Assembly (NCBI GenBank): GCA_905250125.1
Contig: CAJNOL010000539.1
Coordinates: forward strand, 61,055-125,054
DNA from: Rotaria sordida
Lineage: Eukaryota > Rotifera > Eurotatoria > Philodinida > Philodinidae
Reading direction: 5' to 3'
DNA: 64,000 bases
This document shows, in pieces, positions 12,172 to 22,300 of the stretch. The notes beneath the pieces are model-generated. The model did no database searches, had not been told where the DNA came from, and saw nothing but the letters and a program-made list of their open reading frames with translations. The position numbers were made by a program, and so were the translations under genes. Each line of letters starts with the position of its first letter. Within the stretch, counting starts at the first letter, position 1.

Positions 12172-14531
12172 GCAATACATCTGACTTCCACACCACACTT
12201 AGAATTTATGAAAATTCTTTCAAAACTTGATTTTCAATTTTGAAACGATTTAAATTCTACCTATCCATTTTTTTATCAATCATTTATATTTAATCAAACA
12301 AAGATTAATAAATTATTTTCTTCGGTTTTTTTCGTGAATAATTGACCAATGTTAATTCACAGTTAATAGAAAAAATGCAAAATATCTTATTGTTAGAATA
12401 TCATTTGTCTAAGTATTTCTTTCGATTCTGTTTTCAAATGTTTTACTGTTTTTTTTTTAGTATTTCTCAAAACTTCGAAATCAATGAAAGTAACTTTCTA
12501 TTTTAGACAACGCTTGGTGAGAAGAAGTTTCAAAGACATATTTGAGCGTCTATAATTTCTAAATTGACTAAGAAATATTGTCTCAACAATTTATATTTAA
12601 ATATTTTTTATTTTATCATTTCATACCAACATCAAAAGATTTATATTTTTCTCAACAGTAAAAAGAGATTTAGTAAGAGATCTGAACAATATATTCTAAA
12701 GTCAGTTAACATTGAATTCCTATATTTTTTGATAGAACTTAGTAGTCCAAATACAAAAGTATCGATCGACCATTACTTGAGTTTGGTTTTAGTTTAAAAC
12801 TGTTAAAGTCTCATTTATGTACTCGTTTCATTTCATTTGACTTTTATCGAAAGACATTCAAGCAGTAGAATAACTTTTGATCTCTACTACATATCAACTA
12901 GAATACTTCAAAGTTGTAAATTTCTATAACACACAACATTAACAACAGTGAAAGTTTGGATGAAAAATATTCTAGAAGATCTTTAATAATTGAAAATGGT
13001 GCATATTCGATATAATGAGTTGGTTAGTCTAATTTTGACTTTAGAAACAAACTATATCAATCTCATATACATGTAATAGACTAGAATCATTTGATGAAAA
13101 ATGTGAAAAATGATTCTTTATAACAGTTCAAGGACACTTTTTTTTCTATATATTTCATTAAATCATGAAGGAAAAGGGTGTGACGAACTATGTATTTAAA
13201 AAAAATCTTTTTTTAAAATCAACGTTGTATTTTCAGACGTTTGTTGAAATCTATTATCTCAGTTTTATGATAGTTAATGTTATTCCGTGATAACCAAAGT
13301 ATGACACTTATTTTTCTTCCATAATCAGTCAATGAAAGAATAAAAAAGGTAAGATAGACCTTTTCTACGAGGGCATTTGATGTGTTCGTTAGTGAGCAAT
13401 ATAATTGACATTTTTTTTCCTAATGAAAGTAGAGAGTTCTTTCGTGTTTTATATAATATAAATATCAATGATGAGAAGATTAAAATACATCTTCGTATAT
13501 AGATAAACATATTTTTAGCTCTTCATATATGAGAGACGAACAAGTACATTTATAATCTCTGGAAAACAAATGGCTATGAATAGACGAATACTACCGATTT
13601 TAAGCGGTAGTATTATGAGCTTGGCGTGCATCTTTTTCATTGTTAGCAATACTTTACCATCATGGTGTGAAAGCTAGAATAGTTTCTTTTATGTAAACCT
13701 ATTTACTAGATCTTCAAATCTTTCAACATGAAATCAATAAAAGCCATCTTTAGGAGCATCAGAAGTTCAGAATCTGTAGCTAGAACGAAAAATTTCCCTT
13801 AAATGGAAATAAACTCTTCAAACAATTTCCTCAACTATCAAAATAAAGGAAGAGCCAGATTTTCTTTTCCCTCCCATATTTGAAGAAAGTGAAAAAGAAA
13901 TCGATTTCCTTAATAAAAAAAAAGCGCATATAAAAAACGGATCTTTATTAATCATCAATTTATTGGAGTAGAAGAATCTGTTTTGATACTTTCATATCAA
14001 TAAATAAGTTATAGAATCTGTGTATGAAGCTTGTATTCTTGTTGCTACAACAGAAACATTTCTATATTCGATTTCTAAAATGAAAAAAAAAAATTCCTCA
14101 AACTTGAAAAGCTTCTTCGAACATAGATTAACGCACACGGATAGATTCTGTGCTTGTGACCAGTATGCAGAAGTAAAATGTAGATGTACTGATTTTCTAG
14201 TAGATACAATTAAAACAAACGGCAAATGATAGGACTATTAAATCAACTACATTCAGTTCTTATATAGAAGATGATAATGTAAAAAGTTTATTAGAACTAA
14301 TATTATCCTGCTTGTCAACCTATTATCATTGATTTGAAATTAGAATGCTATTTAGAAACATCTATCATATTTTTGAGATTAGAGTTCATTTTTCGTTTTG
14401 TTTATCTATCAAAGTATAGTCGGATGTTTAACAATATTGTACTAAACATGTTTCTCTTACATACTATGGGTTATTTGATTTCAATCTGAATTTAAACAGA
14501 AAAAAGAGCACTTGATTTCAAATTAAAATAA
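12172..14531. other. Intergenic region
   Basis: More than 2 kb of AT-rich DNA. The longest open frames (about 60-77 codons) have no recognisable domain and overlap on opposite strands. No gene is supported. Confidence 0.4.
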
Positions 14532-14571
14532 GGGACTAAGGGGACTAAGGGGACTAAGGGGACTAAGGGGG
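14532..14571. repeat. Tandem 9-bp repeat next to palindromic element
   Basis: Four to five perfect copies of GGGACTAAG end directly at the left tip of the palindromic element. The array may have grown by slippage at the insertion boundary. Confidence 0.85.
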
Positions 14572-15083
14572 CACTCTAAAAAAAATCGGTTTTTTACCGA
14601 ACCCCCAAAAAAGGTTCCGGAGATATCTAAAAGCGTCCAAAGATGTCCAAAGTCTCAAAAAAAGGATAAAAAAATCTACGAAACCTTTAAAGGTTCTTAC
14701 CGTGTACCCAGGATAAGAACCTTTTGCTGCGAAACCTTTTTTTAAGTTCCGTACAGCAGAAAAAGGTTTCGTAGGAAAATACGAAACCTTTAGAGTTTCG
14801 TATTAAATTCTACGAAATCATGAGGATTTAGTACGAAACTATTAGGGTTTAATATGAAACTCTAAAGGTTTCGTATTTTCCTACGAAACCTTTTTCTGCT
14901 GTACGGAACTTAAAAAAAGGTTTCGCAGCAAAAGGTTCTTATCCTGGGTACACGGTAAGAACCTTTAAAGGTTTCGTAGATTTTTTTATCCTTTTTTTGA
15001 GACTTTGGACATCTTTGGACGCTTTTAAACATCTCCGGAACCTTTTTTGGGGGTTCAGTAAAAAACCGATTTTTTTTAGAGTG
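14572..15083. mobile_element. 512-bp near-perfect palindromic (foldback/MITE-like) element
   Basis: The sequence starts CACTCTAAAAAAAATCGG and ends with its complement at 15083. Almost every base of the left arm (to about 14815) pairs with the right arm (from about 14840). Examples are GGTTCTTACCGTGTACCCAGG near 14691 and its complement near 14943. Only a few positions differ, such as AAAAGCGTCC against GGACGCTTTT with the neighbouring A/T. The arms repeat the word TACGAAACC in both senses. No coding capacity and no clear target-site duplication were seen (left flank GGGG, right flank AATG), so it is a non-autonomous DNA element of unassigned superfamily. Near-identity of the arms implies recent origin or arm homogenisation. 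Confidence 0.85.
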
Positions 15084-15401
15084 AATGTGAATTGTGTCTT
15101 AGGTAGAGGTATATATGCTTCAATCTTGGATGAAATTTTGTCTTTTCCTCGCGAAGATTTAATGACTTTTTTCTTGCATCCCGTCAGTTCTGTATATTGC
15201 GCACTAAACCTGCAATAGTGGAAGTAAGTTTTACACTTCAGCTGAAATATGTTTCTGAACTCTCTTAACTTTCAAGCAACAGGCACGCCCATAATCTAAT
15301 CGTTGTTAAGTCGCTAACATGCTTGCCAAAGAAGCAGTTTGCGACACATGCAACATATTACTTTTTAGTTTATGCGTTTCGATTATAGACTGAACTGAAT
15401 T
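15084..15401. other. Short intergenic region upstream of the Smr-type fragment
   Basis: No exon recognised. It separates the palindromic element from the ATG at 15402 and probably carries the promoter or 5'UTR of the interrupted gene. Confidence 0.4.
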
Positions 15402-15602
15402 ATGGGTAATCTATCCTCTATTCTTACCGATAGTGATAATTCAACTTGTACTTTCAATTCTGGATCTTCGTCATTGCAACCTAGTATTCTTACTCAAGCT
15501 CAATCATTAAGAAATCAAGCACGTCAATATCAACTCGAAGCTAAAGCAGCATCGAAACAATCTCAAGTTGAATATCGTTTTGGATGTAAATCGCAAGCGA
15601 AA
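15402..15602 (+). CDS. DUF1771/Smr-domain protein, N-terminal part, cut by the assembly gap
   Basis: An open frame of 67 codons starts at ATG 15402 and runs into the run of N. After a Ser/Thr-rich leader (MGNLSSILTDSDNST) it reads AQSLRNQARQYQLEAKAASK and then SQVEYRFGCKSQAK. This matches the pattern of DUF1771 (A-x-x-LR-x-x-A...SQ-x-x-Y-x-x-G-x-x-x-x-A), a helical domain that usually precedes a Smr endonuclease-type domain. The downstream part, including any Smr domain, is lost in the gap or on another contig: the sequence after the gap belongs to a retrotransposon on the opposite strand. Function is inferred from family resemblance only. Confidence 0.6.
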
Positions 15603-15702
15603 NNNNNNNNNNNNNNNNNNNNNNNNNNNNNNNNNNNNNNNNNNNNNNNNNNNNNNNNNNNNNNNNNNNNNNNNNNNNNNNNNNNNNNNNNNNNNNNNNN
15701 NN
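15603..15702. other. Assembly gap (100 N)
   Basis: Exactly 100 N, the conventional placeholder for a gap of unknown size. It separates a Smr-type gene start from a retrotransposon end, so the real missing length is probably that of the repetitive element and could be kilobases. Confidence 0.98.
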
Positions 15703-16301
15703 TTTGGAACGTCGTCGAGTATTTGTTGTAAATCCATGTAGAAATCATCGATTGTTGATTCTTCTGCTTCTGTAGTTGGTGCGTAGATCTGTATTATTGT
15801 TAAGTTCGTTGGTTTTCCTTGAAGTCGAATAGAAATCATTCTATCATGTTTTGGATAATATCCGATTACTGAATTAACGAGTTTCTTGTTTAATACCATG
15901 GCCACTCCATTTTTTCTGGTATTCTGGCTGCCAGAATAATAAACTTCGTAGCTGCCTGATGTGAAATGATCAGTTCCTGTCCATTTGAGTTCGCTTATTC
16001 CAAGAATGTCTATTTTGATTCGGTCCATTTCTGATTTGACTATTTCGAGCTTGCCTTGATTCATACTTCCTACATTCCATGTACCAATTTTATGTGTTTT
16101 AAAAAAGCTTTGGTCTTTCCGCTTGTATCTGTAGTGCTCAGCGATTGAGCTTCCTTTCGGCTTTGATTCAATAGCGTCATTATTTACAGTACTAATTGTA
16201 CTCGACCTTGGCTCTTCCCCAGTCATCTTTTCGGTGCCTTCCGACTTGGGGGTCTCATCTTCCAGCACCATAAATTGAAACATCGTTGATTGTCTGTTCA
16301 T
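15703..16301 (-). mobile_element. Non-LTR retrotransposon, 5' part with APE-type endonuclease
   Basis: The minus strand is open from ATG at 16301 to the gap (about 199 codons). After a charged leader it encodes an apurinic-endonuclease-like domain of the kind that nicks target DNA for LINE insertion. The motifs are IGTWNVGSM, ILGISELKWTG, NGVAMVLNKK and IIQIYAPT, corresponding to the TWN, SE-x-x-W, GVA and YAPT blocks. The style resembles RTE-related and craniofacial-development-protein-2-like sequences. The catalytic SDH end of the domain and any reverse transcriptase are not present, being lost in the gap. The frame is intact as far as visible, so the copy may be young. Confidence 0.82.
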
Positions 16302-17153
16302 TGTATTTTCTTGGTAAGAAAACTGAAGTGGTTTACCATTTCCTTCTTCAGCGCAGTCCGAGTACTTCGTTGCGATCCACTATCGCTGCTGCCAGATAGT
16401 TTCTGCGTACGCGCATTAGCCTTAAAGATATCTTTAAGTTTCTCTCTCATACCACGTAGAGGTTGCACGTTCCGACTTCATGAGAGTAGTCTATTTTAGG
16501 CCTTATCAAATTCATATTTGAAATTTCTATTTCTCTTTTCAGATTTCGTATTTTGTTTCTTTTTATATACACTTTCTTCGTTTATTCTTGTTGAATATTA
16601 GGTATGTATTCTTATTCTTATTGGATATTTGTTTTTATTTATTCTACACATTGATAGTGAAAAAAAACAATTTAGAGTAATAACATTTAAATTTTGTCAA
16701 ATGAATCTTGTGTATATTTTTGTAATTATCTGTAATTTGATTTTTTTTTTATTTTTATTTTGTTTTTGTCGTAGGGGAACATATTTTCTATTAAAAGCTG
16801 CGAATAGAAGTAGCTTGGTTTCTTTTTTTTTTTGAATAAATCGTTTGTCATTGTACTTTGAGATACTTTCTCATTTAGAAAAAATGTACTAACAAGTACT
16901 TTATAAATTGAAACCAAATATCTAAATGTACTCTGTTGTCGATTTCTATTAATAAACGTTGTTTTTTTCTTTTATTTGTTAAGGAAAACATACTGCTGAT
17001 CGATTCTTTTTCTCGAATCAAACATTTCTGTTTAAATTAAATTTATTTTGGATCAATCTTGATATATATATATTTCTGAAGGTAGTGTGAAAATTTTTTT
17101 CAATTGTAATCTTCATCTTCAAATTAGACATTGAAATCTTTTCTAGATTTGAA
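16302..17153. other. Region between retrotransposon and deaminase-like gene
   Basis: The first 200 bp (to about 16500) are less AT-rich than their surroundings and probably belong to the retrotransposon 5'UTR. The rest is T-rich DNA leading to the intronless gene, containing a short (TA)n tract near 17061. No exon recognised. Confidence 0.4.
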
Positions 17154-18599
17154 ATGAATGAATCTATTCTTAGTCATCTTCTTCTTTATGAACGTTTATC
17201 TTGGGGTTTACTTTTGTCTCAAGACAAAATACGAGTATTAGGTGTGACAGACCAATCAAGATTTCTTTCTAGTCTTGCTCTTGTTTTAAATGGAAGTACA
17301 ACATGTACAGCTGTTTATGTTAATCTATCTGATAAAATTGTATTTATTGCTCGAAATGAACCCATCACAATAAATGATGAACAATATTTCGATCGGTTTT
17401 TTCGTCAAATTCGAATTTATGCCAGTTTAGCTAGTTTATGTTCATTCAAAGACAAAGCAATACAAGAAGCTGAAGATCAATTGTATTCTCTTGTATGTGC
17501 ATATAATTCGAAGAAAATGATGAAGTATTTTATTGGTCGACATTCTACAGTCATTGATGGATTAAAAGAAATGGTTAAATGGGATACAGATGAAAAACGC
17601 CATTTTGTTGAAGAACTTCGTTCAAATAAAAACTATTACACAGATAATCCATTAATGACCGAAAAAGTCTATTTAATATTCAAAAATTACACCGAAGAGG
17701 ATTATATGGATTTTTTATTGAAAAAAGTCGATGAATTCTTAACAGTTCGTGATCAACTATTTGGAAATCAAGTCAATCCATCTGAGCATCAGCTCATGTT
17801 AGCAGCACGACTTGCAATGATACTTTATCAATCACGTTTATTTCAATTTATACTTAATCATTCGATAGGAACAGCTGATAAAGGTGTTTATTATTTCGAA
17901 AAGACATCGGCTCATATACGGGCAGAAAATGTTCTTTTAAAATGTTTACTTAATAATAAACAACGGTTTGGTCAAATATTTAAAAATATCTCATGGAAAC
18001 TCGTTCCACCAATTCAACAAACACATCAATTAAATATTACTCCACGAGAAGCATTTGAAAACATCTTCAAAAATCTACTTCATTCATCAAATGAAATTAT
18101 CTCGAATATTCTTCAAAACACTACAAGTGATTCTTTTTATAATCAATACTTGGCAAAATTAAAAGAAATTGACGAAAAACCTGTTTATGTTGGTCATTTA
18201 CATGCCGAAATTTTACTTATCGATTATATATTAAATAACAATAGCAAACAGCAAGATCATTCCAATCAAGTTGAGATAGGCATTTCGAAAATGCCTTGTT
18301 TACCATGTTCTTATTATATTGCTGCATTAAATAAAACACATAATCGTTGTTTTTATCACTCTGATGCAACAAGTGGCAAACTTTATGGTAAATGGATATA
18401 TAGATCCAACGAAGATCCATCTATCATTAATGAAATTAATGACAAATTAATTGAAAAACTTCAAAATTTAATTCAAAAAATATTAGTCGAAAGTGGTCGT
18501 GATGGTCGTCCAAAAAAAAGTGGCGATAGCGGCATAATGTACACTTCAATGGAAGGTGATGAACTTGAAGAACGACATTATCATAAAGTTGATCCTTAA
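17154..18599 (+). CDS. OTT_1508-like zinc-dependent deaminase-fold protein, intronless
   Basis: A single uninterrupted frame of 481 codons in a region where other genes have an intron every 50-500 bp. The start at 17154 is the first ATG of the frame. Residues 1 to about 340 are mostly helical and were not recognised. At about residues 345-350 comes GHLHAEILLIDYIL, and at about 375-386 IGISKMPCLPCSYY. HAE followed by SK-x-PC-x-x-C is the zinc-binding and proton-shuttle signature of the cytidine-deaminase fold. The SK-x-x-C-x-x-C form with a later G-x-LYGKW (about residue 413) matches the OTT_1508-like deaminase family, known mostly from fungi, a few protists and bacterial effectors. The substrate is unknown; nucleic acid or nucleotide deamination is an inference. 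The last 30 residues are polar (RPKKSGDSG...). Horizontal acquisition or retroposition would explain the lack of introns. Confidence 0.7.
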   Translation: MNESILSHLLLYERLSWGLLLSQDKIRVLGVTDQSRFLSSLALVLNGSTTCTAVYVNLSDKIVFIARNEPITINDEQYFDRFFRQIRIYASLASLCSFKDKAIQEAEDQLYSLVCAYNSKKMMKYFIGRHSTVIDGLKEMVKWDTDEKRHFVEELRSNKNYYTDNPLMTEKVYLIFKNYTEEDYMDFLLKKVDEFLTVRDQLFGNQVNPSEHQLMLAARLAMILYQSRLFQFILNHSIGTADKGVYYFEKTSAHIRAENVLLKCLLNNKQRFGQIFKNISWKLVPPIQQTHQLNITPREAFENIFKNLLHSSNEIISNILQNTTSDSFYNQYLAKLKEIDEKPVYVGHLHAEILLIDYILNNNSKQQDHSNQVEIGISKMPCLPCSYYIAALNKTHNRCFYHSDATSGKLYGKWIYRSNEDPSIINEINDKLIEKLQNLIQKILVESGRDGRPKKSGDSGIMYTSMEGDELEERHYHKVDP

Positions 18600-19364
18600 C
18601 AAGATCTTGGTATGTTTTCTTAGATTTCCATAAAATTCAATCTATTCTTTTGTATTTTTAGAGTGGCTGTTATTGCTTGTGGACAATTTCAAATTTTATT
18701 AACATTTTTTTTGCTAAGATCTTCATTATGTTCTTTTGTTGTTTTTTGTTGTTTTTTATTGATTATTAAAAGAATTTCATTGAACTAATTGTTTGTGTTC
18801 ATCGTTTTGATGTTTTTTCTCTGGTGAAATAAGTTGTTGAGAGAATATTGGTGAAGAAGTTGTTTCCTGAGAAATGATCTACACAACATATTAATGTAGA
18901 CAATTCTATGATATGATAGATTGTAAGAAATGCTGTGCTTCGTACGGCATTAAAAAAGAAAACTCGCGAAGGACTAAATAAATGCTGTGCTTCGTACGGC
19001 ATTAAAAAAGAAAACTCGCGAAGGACTACATAAATGCTGTGCTTCGCACCGCATTAATTAAAGAAAGTATTATTGGAGGATATAGCGAGAAAAGTGAATT
19101 GCCTACCTTTAAGGAAAAATTATTTCTCTTAATAACTTAAGAAGAGTTTTTCTTTTGCTAATCAAAAATAAATTGACTACTAAAGAAATCCTTCTGTAAT
19201 TTTGCTTTCATTCATCACTTTTTAAAATTTGTCAAAAAAAAAAGATTTCAATTTCTAAAAATTGTGTTCAATACCCCAAAAGTTTATTTAATATTCATAT
19301 AACAAACATGATATACACAACATATATAAAGTACTTTCGGAATAAAAAATAATGAATATTTCAA
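18600..19364. other. Intergenic region between convergent genes
   Basis: 3' flank of the deaminase-like gene and of the WDR19 pseudogene. It contains the 52-bp tandem array listed separately and otherwise only AT-rich DNA. Confidence 0.5.
18931..19066. repeat. 52-bp tandem repeat, about 2.6 copies
   Basis: Copies start at 18931, 18983 and 19035 with TGCTGTGCTTCG. The first two are nearly identical; the third has diverged (CGCACC for CGTACGG) and is incomplete. The unit is less AT-rich than the flanks. Confidence 0.9.
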
Positions 19365-22300
19365 TCAAGACATATCCGATGATTGTGTAAGAAAACTATC
19401 TACGGCTGCTCCACTATCAAGTTTCATAATACGTGATGCATCAATTTTTGTTGTACACATTGGACATATATCATCTGTACTCAGATATCTTTAAAAAAAA
19501 AAATACAAACAAAAATAAAATCTAACAAGCTTCTATTGACTTTAAAAATTCTGAATAAATTGCCGGAAAATTACATGATGGACATAAACATAAATCTTCT
19601 CGAATAACATGAACTCCCTAAATTCAAAAAAAAAGAATAAAATTTTAAATTTCATTAAAAAGAAAAAAAGAAAACGTCGTACAGTAACAATACAATAAGG
19701 TAATGCAAGTTGACAACTTGGACATAATAATTCATAATCAGGTACACGTTGATGACAATGTAGACACTGAGAAAAATCTTCTTCACTTTCACTTTTATCT
19801 GGTTTTCTAAATTACAGAAAAATTTTTTTTTTCTTTTTTGGTTAATTTTAAAGCTTTCGACACTAAAGATATGTTTTCTTCAATTATGAATGTGATAAAA
19901 ACGTTTCTAAATTTCTAGTAGAAAGTGCAAAAGCGACGAGGCTTTTTAATTAATATACAACGAGATTTTACCGAATATGGTCCTGATTTAGAAAGGTCTG
20001 TTCACGTGTACTGCGCCGATTAGATCCTATGACCATGCGAAAGATTTTTTCGTATCGAAAATTTAAAGAACTTTTTTTTTCAGATTATGCTGCAAAAGAG
20101 TATTGAAGTAACTCCATAGTATGTTTTCAATAGATTGCTCTCTCCTATTAGCTGTTTTTCAAAAGTTTTCTAACTCGGAATTGATACGTTGCTATGATGA
20201 CGGAAGCAAAATATTGTCCATATTGAATGTAGATATTATTATGAATATTAATATTAAAAAAATTCAATAAACTGTAGAAATTATTTTGCCAGTACAGCTT
20301 CATGAGACAGCAAAGTATAGAACTTCCAAACTCTGATTATAATAAATTTATGGTATACTGTTAGAGGAATTAAAATAATTTATTTAAAAAAATGCTAGAG
20401 GAAATCTTCTAGTATATCGAAGACTTTATTTAATTTTCTTACCGAACAAGTGCTTCAATTTTTTTCTTACATTTCGGATCAATTTGTTCACGATATTCGG
20501 GTCTCATAAGTATAAGTGAAAAATTAAATGTTGAATTATTCATTCCTGCTTTTTGACATTCAATAACTGTTGTTGTTAAAATTTGAACAATATCTATTCG
20601 AGAAAAAAAAAACAAAAAACTAAATATTAAACCATATGAGTTTTAAACATACGAGCTGGAAATTTGCTAACATTATGTGCAACACGATTAAGAAGTCGAG
20701 CTGCACGATTCTAAATAATATATAAATATTTTAAAATCTTTAAAAAAAAAACAAAGTGATTTACATGATTATTAAGTTTAATTTGAATTTTAACAAGAAT
20801 ATAACTATGTAATAACATTAAACTATTAGCCATTTCAAATGGTATAGCTGTATGTTGTGCTTTAAGTTCTTGATGCATTGTAAAAAGAACATCACGAGCA
20901 CTTCGATAATTTCCTGATTCTTGATCTTGTTGAGCAATTATAATAGCTGTTTTTGATGCTTCTACATATTGACCCAAACTTAAATAAAATCGGAAAAGAT
21001 ATTTTGCTTCCTAAATAAAATCAAATTTGTTTATTGATAAAGTTTTATAAAAAAAAAATTTTCTTTTTTATTCATTTTTACTTTTGGTATTTGATCTTTT
21101 TCTCCAAGTAGATATTCAAGTAATCTTTGTGTTAATTGTTGACTACGTGCTTTTCCAACACATGTTATAGCTAAATCAATACCTTTACTTTCATTTGAAC
21201 CAGTACAACGCATTAAATGTGTTAATGCCTAGACGAAAAAAAAAAAAAAGTTAATTATCAATAAAAAAAAAAATAATAATAAATTATACTCGCTCATAAT
21301 TTTGTGCAAACATAAAAAATTTTCCAGCAAGTAAATGATTATTTTGATTTTGAAAAAATATTGCTGCACCTTCAAGATCATCTAATGGAATATCACAACC
21401 ATCTTTAAGAAGTTTTTCTAAAGGAAAAACAAAAAAACAAAAACTTTTTTATTTGTTTAATTATCTATTTACCAATAACTTGAGCATAGAGTTCCATAAG
21501 GCCATTTTGTCGTGCCATAGTAAAAGCTTCATTATAACATTTTGATAAAACAAGAAATTGTGATGCAGAACTATAATCATTAATTGATTCAAAAAATCTT
21601 GCAACCATTTTTGCACCTTCAATACTTTGAGTTTCACGAACAATTTTAACAGCTTGTTCAGGAGATTTTAATTGATTAAGTTGAATTCTGAATGAAAAAA
21701 TAAAAATAAAGATGGACTACCGAAATTTATTTATTGATAGTATATAATACATTTTCACTGTATCATAAACGAGTCATAGTTCAGAATCGTTAGTTCTCAG
21801 CTACAGCTGGTATATCGCACTAAGTGTTGCTCTTGGTCTAACTCTCAACTAAATACTTCTCCTCGACGTAACTCCTTCTATGTGTTGATAAAATATATGG
21901 AAGAACTTTATAGAAAAAAAAAAACTCGAAAGCTACTAGATTCGTCATGATTATCATTCGAACATGAATTTTGTGATTCTAGAGAATTTCTAACTGTTAG
22001 ATTTAACTTGTCTATGAAGCAAAATTGTATTAGCTTAATTCATTTTGATATTGTTTCTTTTAAACACTAAACATTCTACTTGAATGCATTGTTTTTAGCT
22101 TTCGAATACAAAACTATAGTAAAATTTACTTCGATCGAAGTAAAATAATTCGAAATAATCAACTAACAAAATACACAGAAATATGATTTTGCGGCAACCT
22201 GTACTAATCTACTTTTCTGTTGATAACTATAAAAAATTTTGAAAAACGAAAGATAAGTCCAATCTTATAAAGTTATTTGAATCGTAGGAAATAAACAAAA

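Noticed and set aside
14020..14229. 69-codon plus-strand frame with several Cys and His
   Set aside because: No zinc-finger spacing, no splice context, and an equally long frame on the opposite strand.
14997..15218. Open frame of 73 codons starting in the palindromic element
   Set aside because: It is read through the inverted-repeat arm and carries no domain. Its frame is a by-product of the element.
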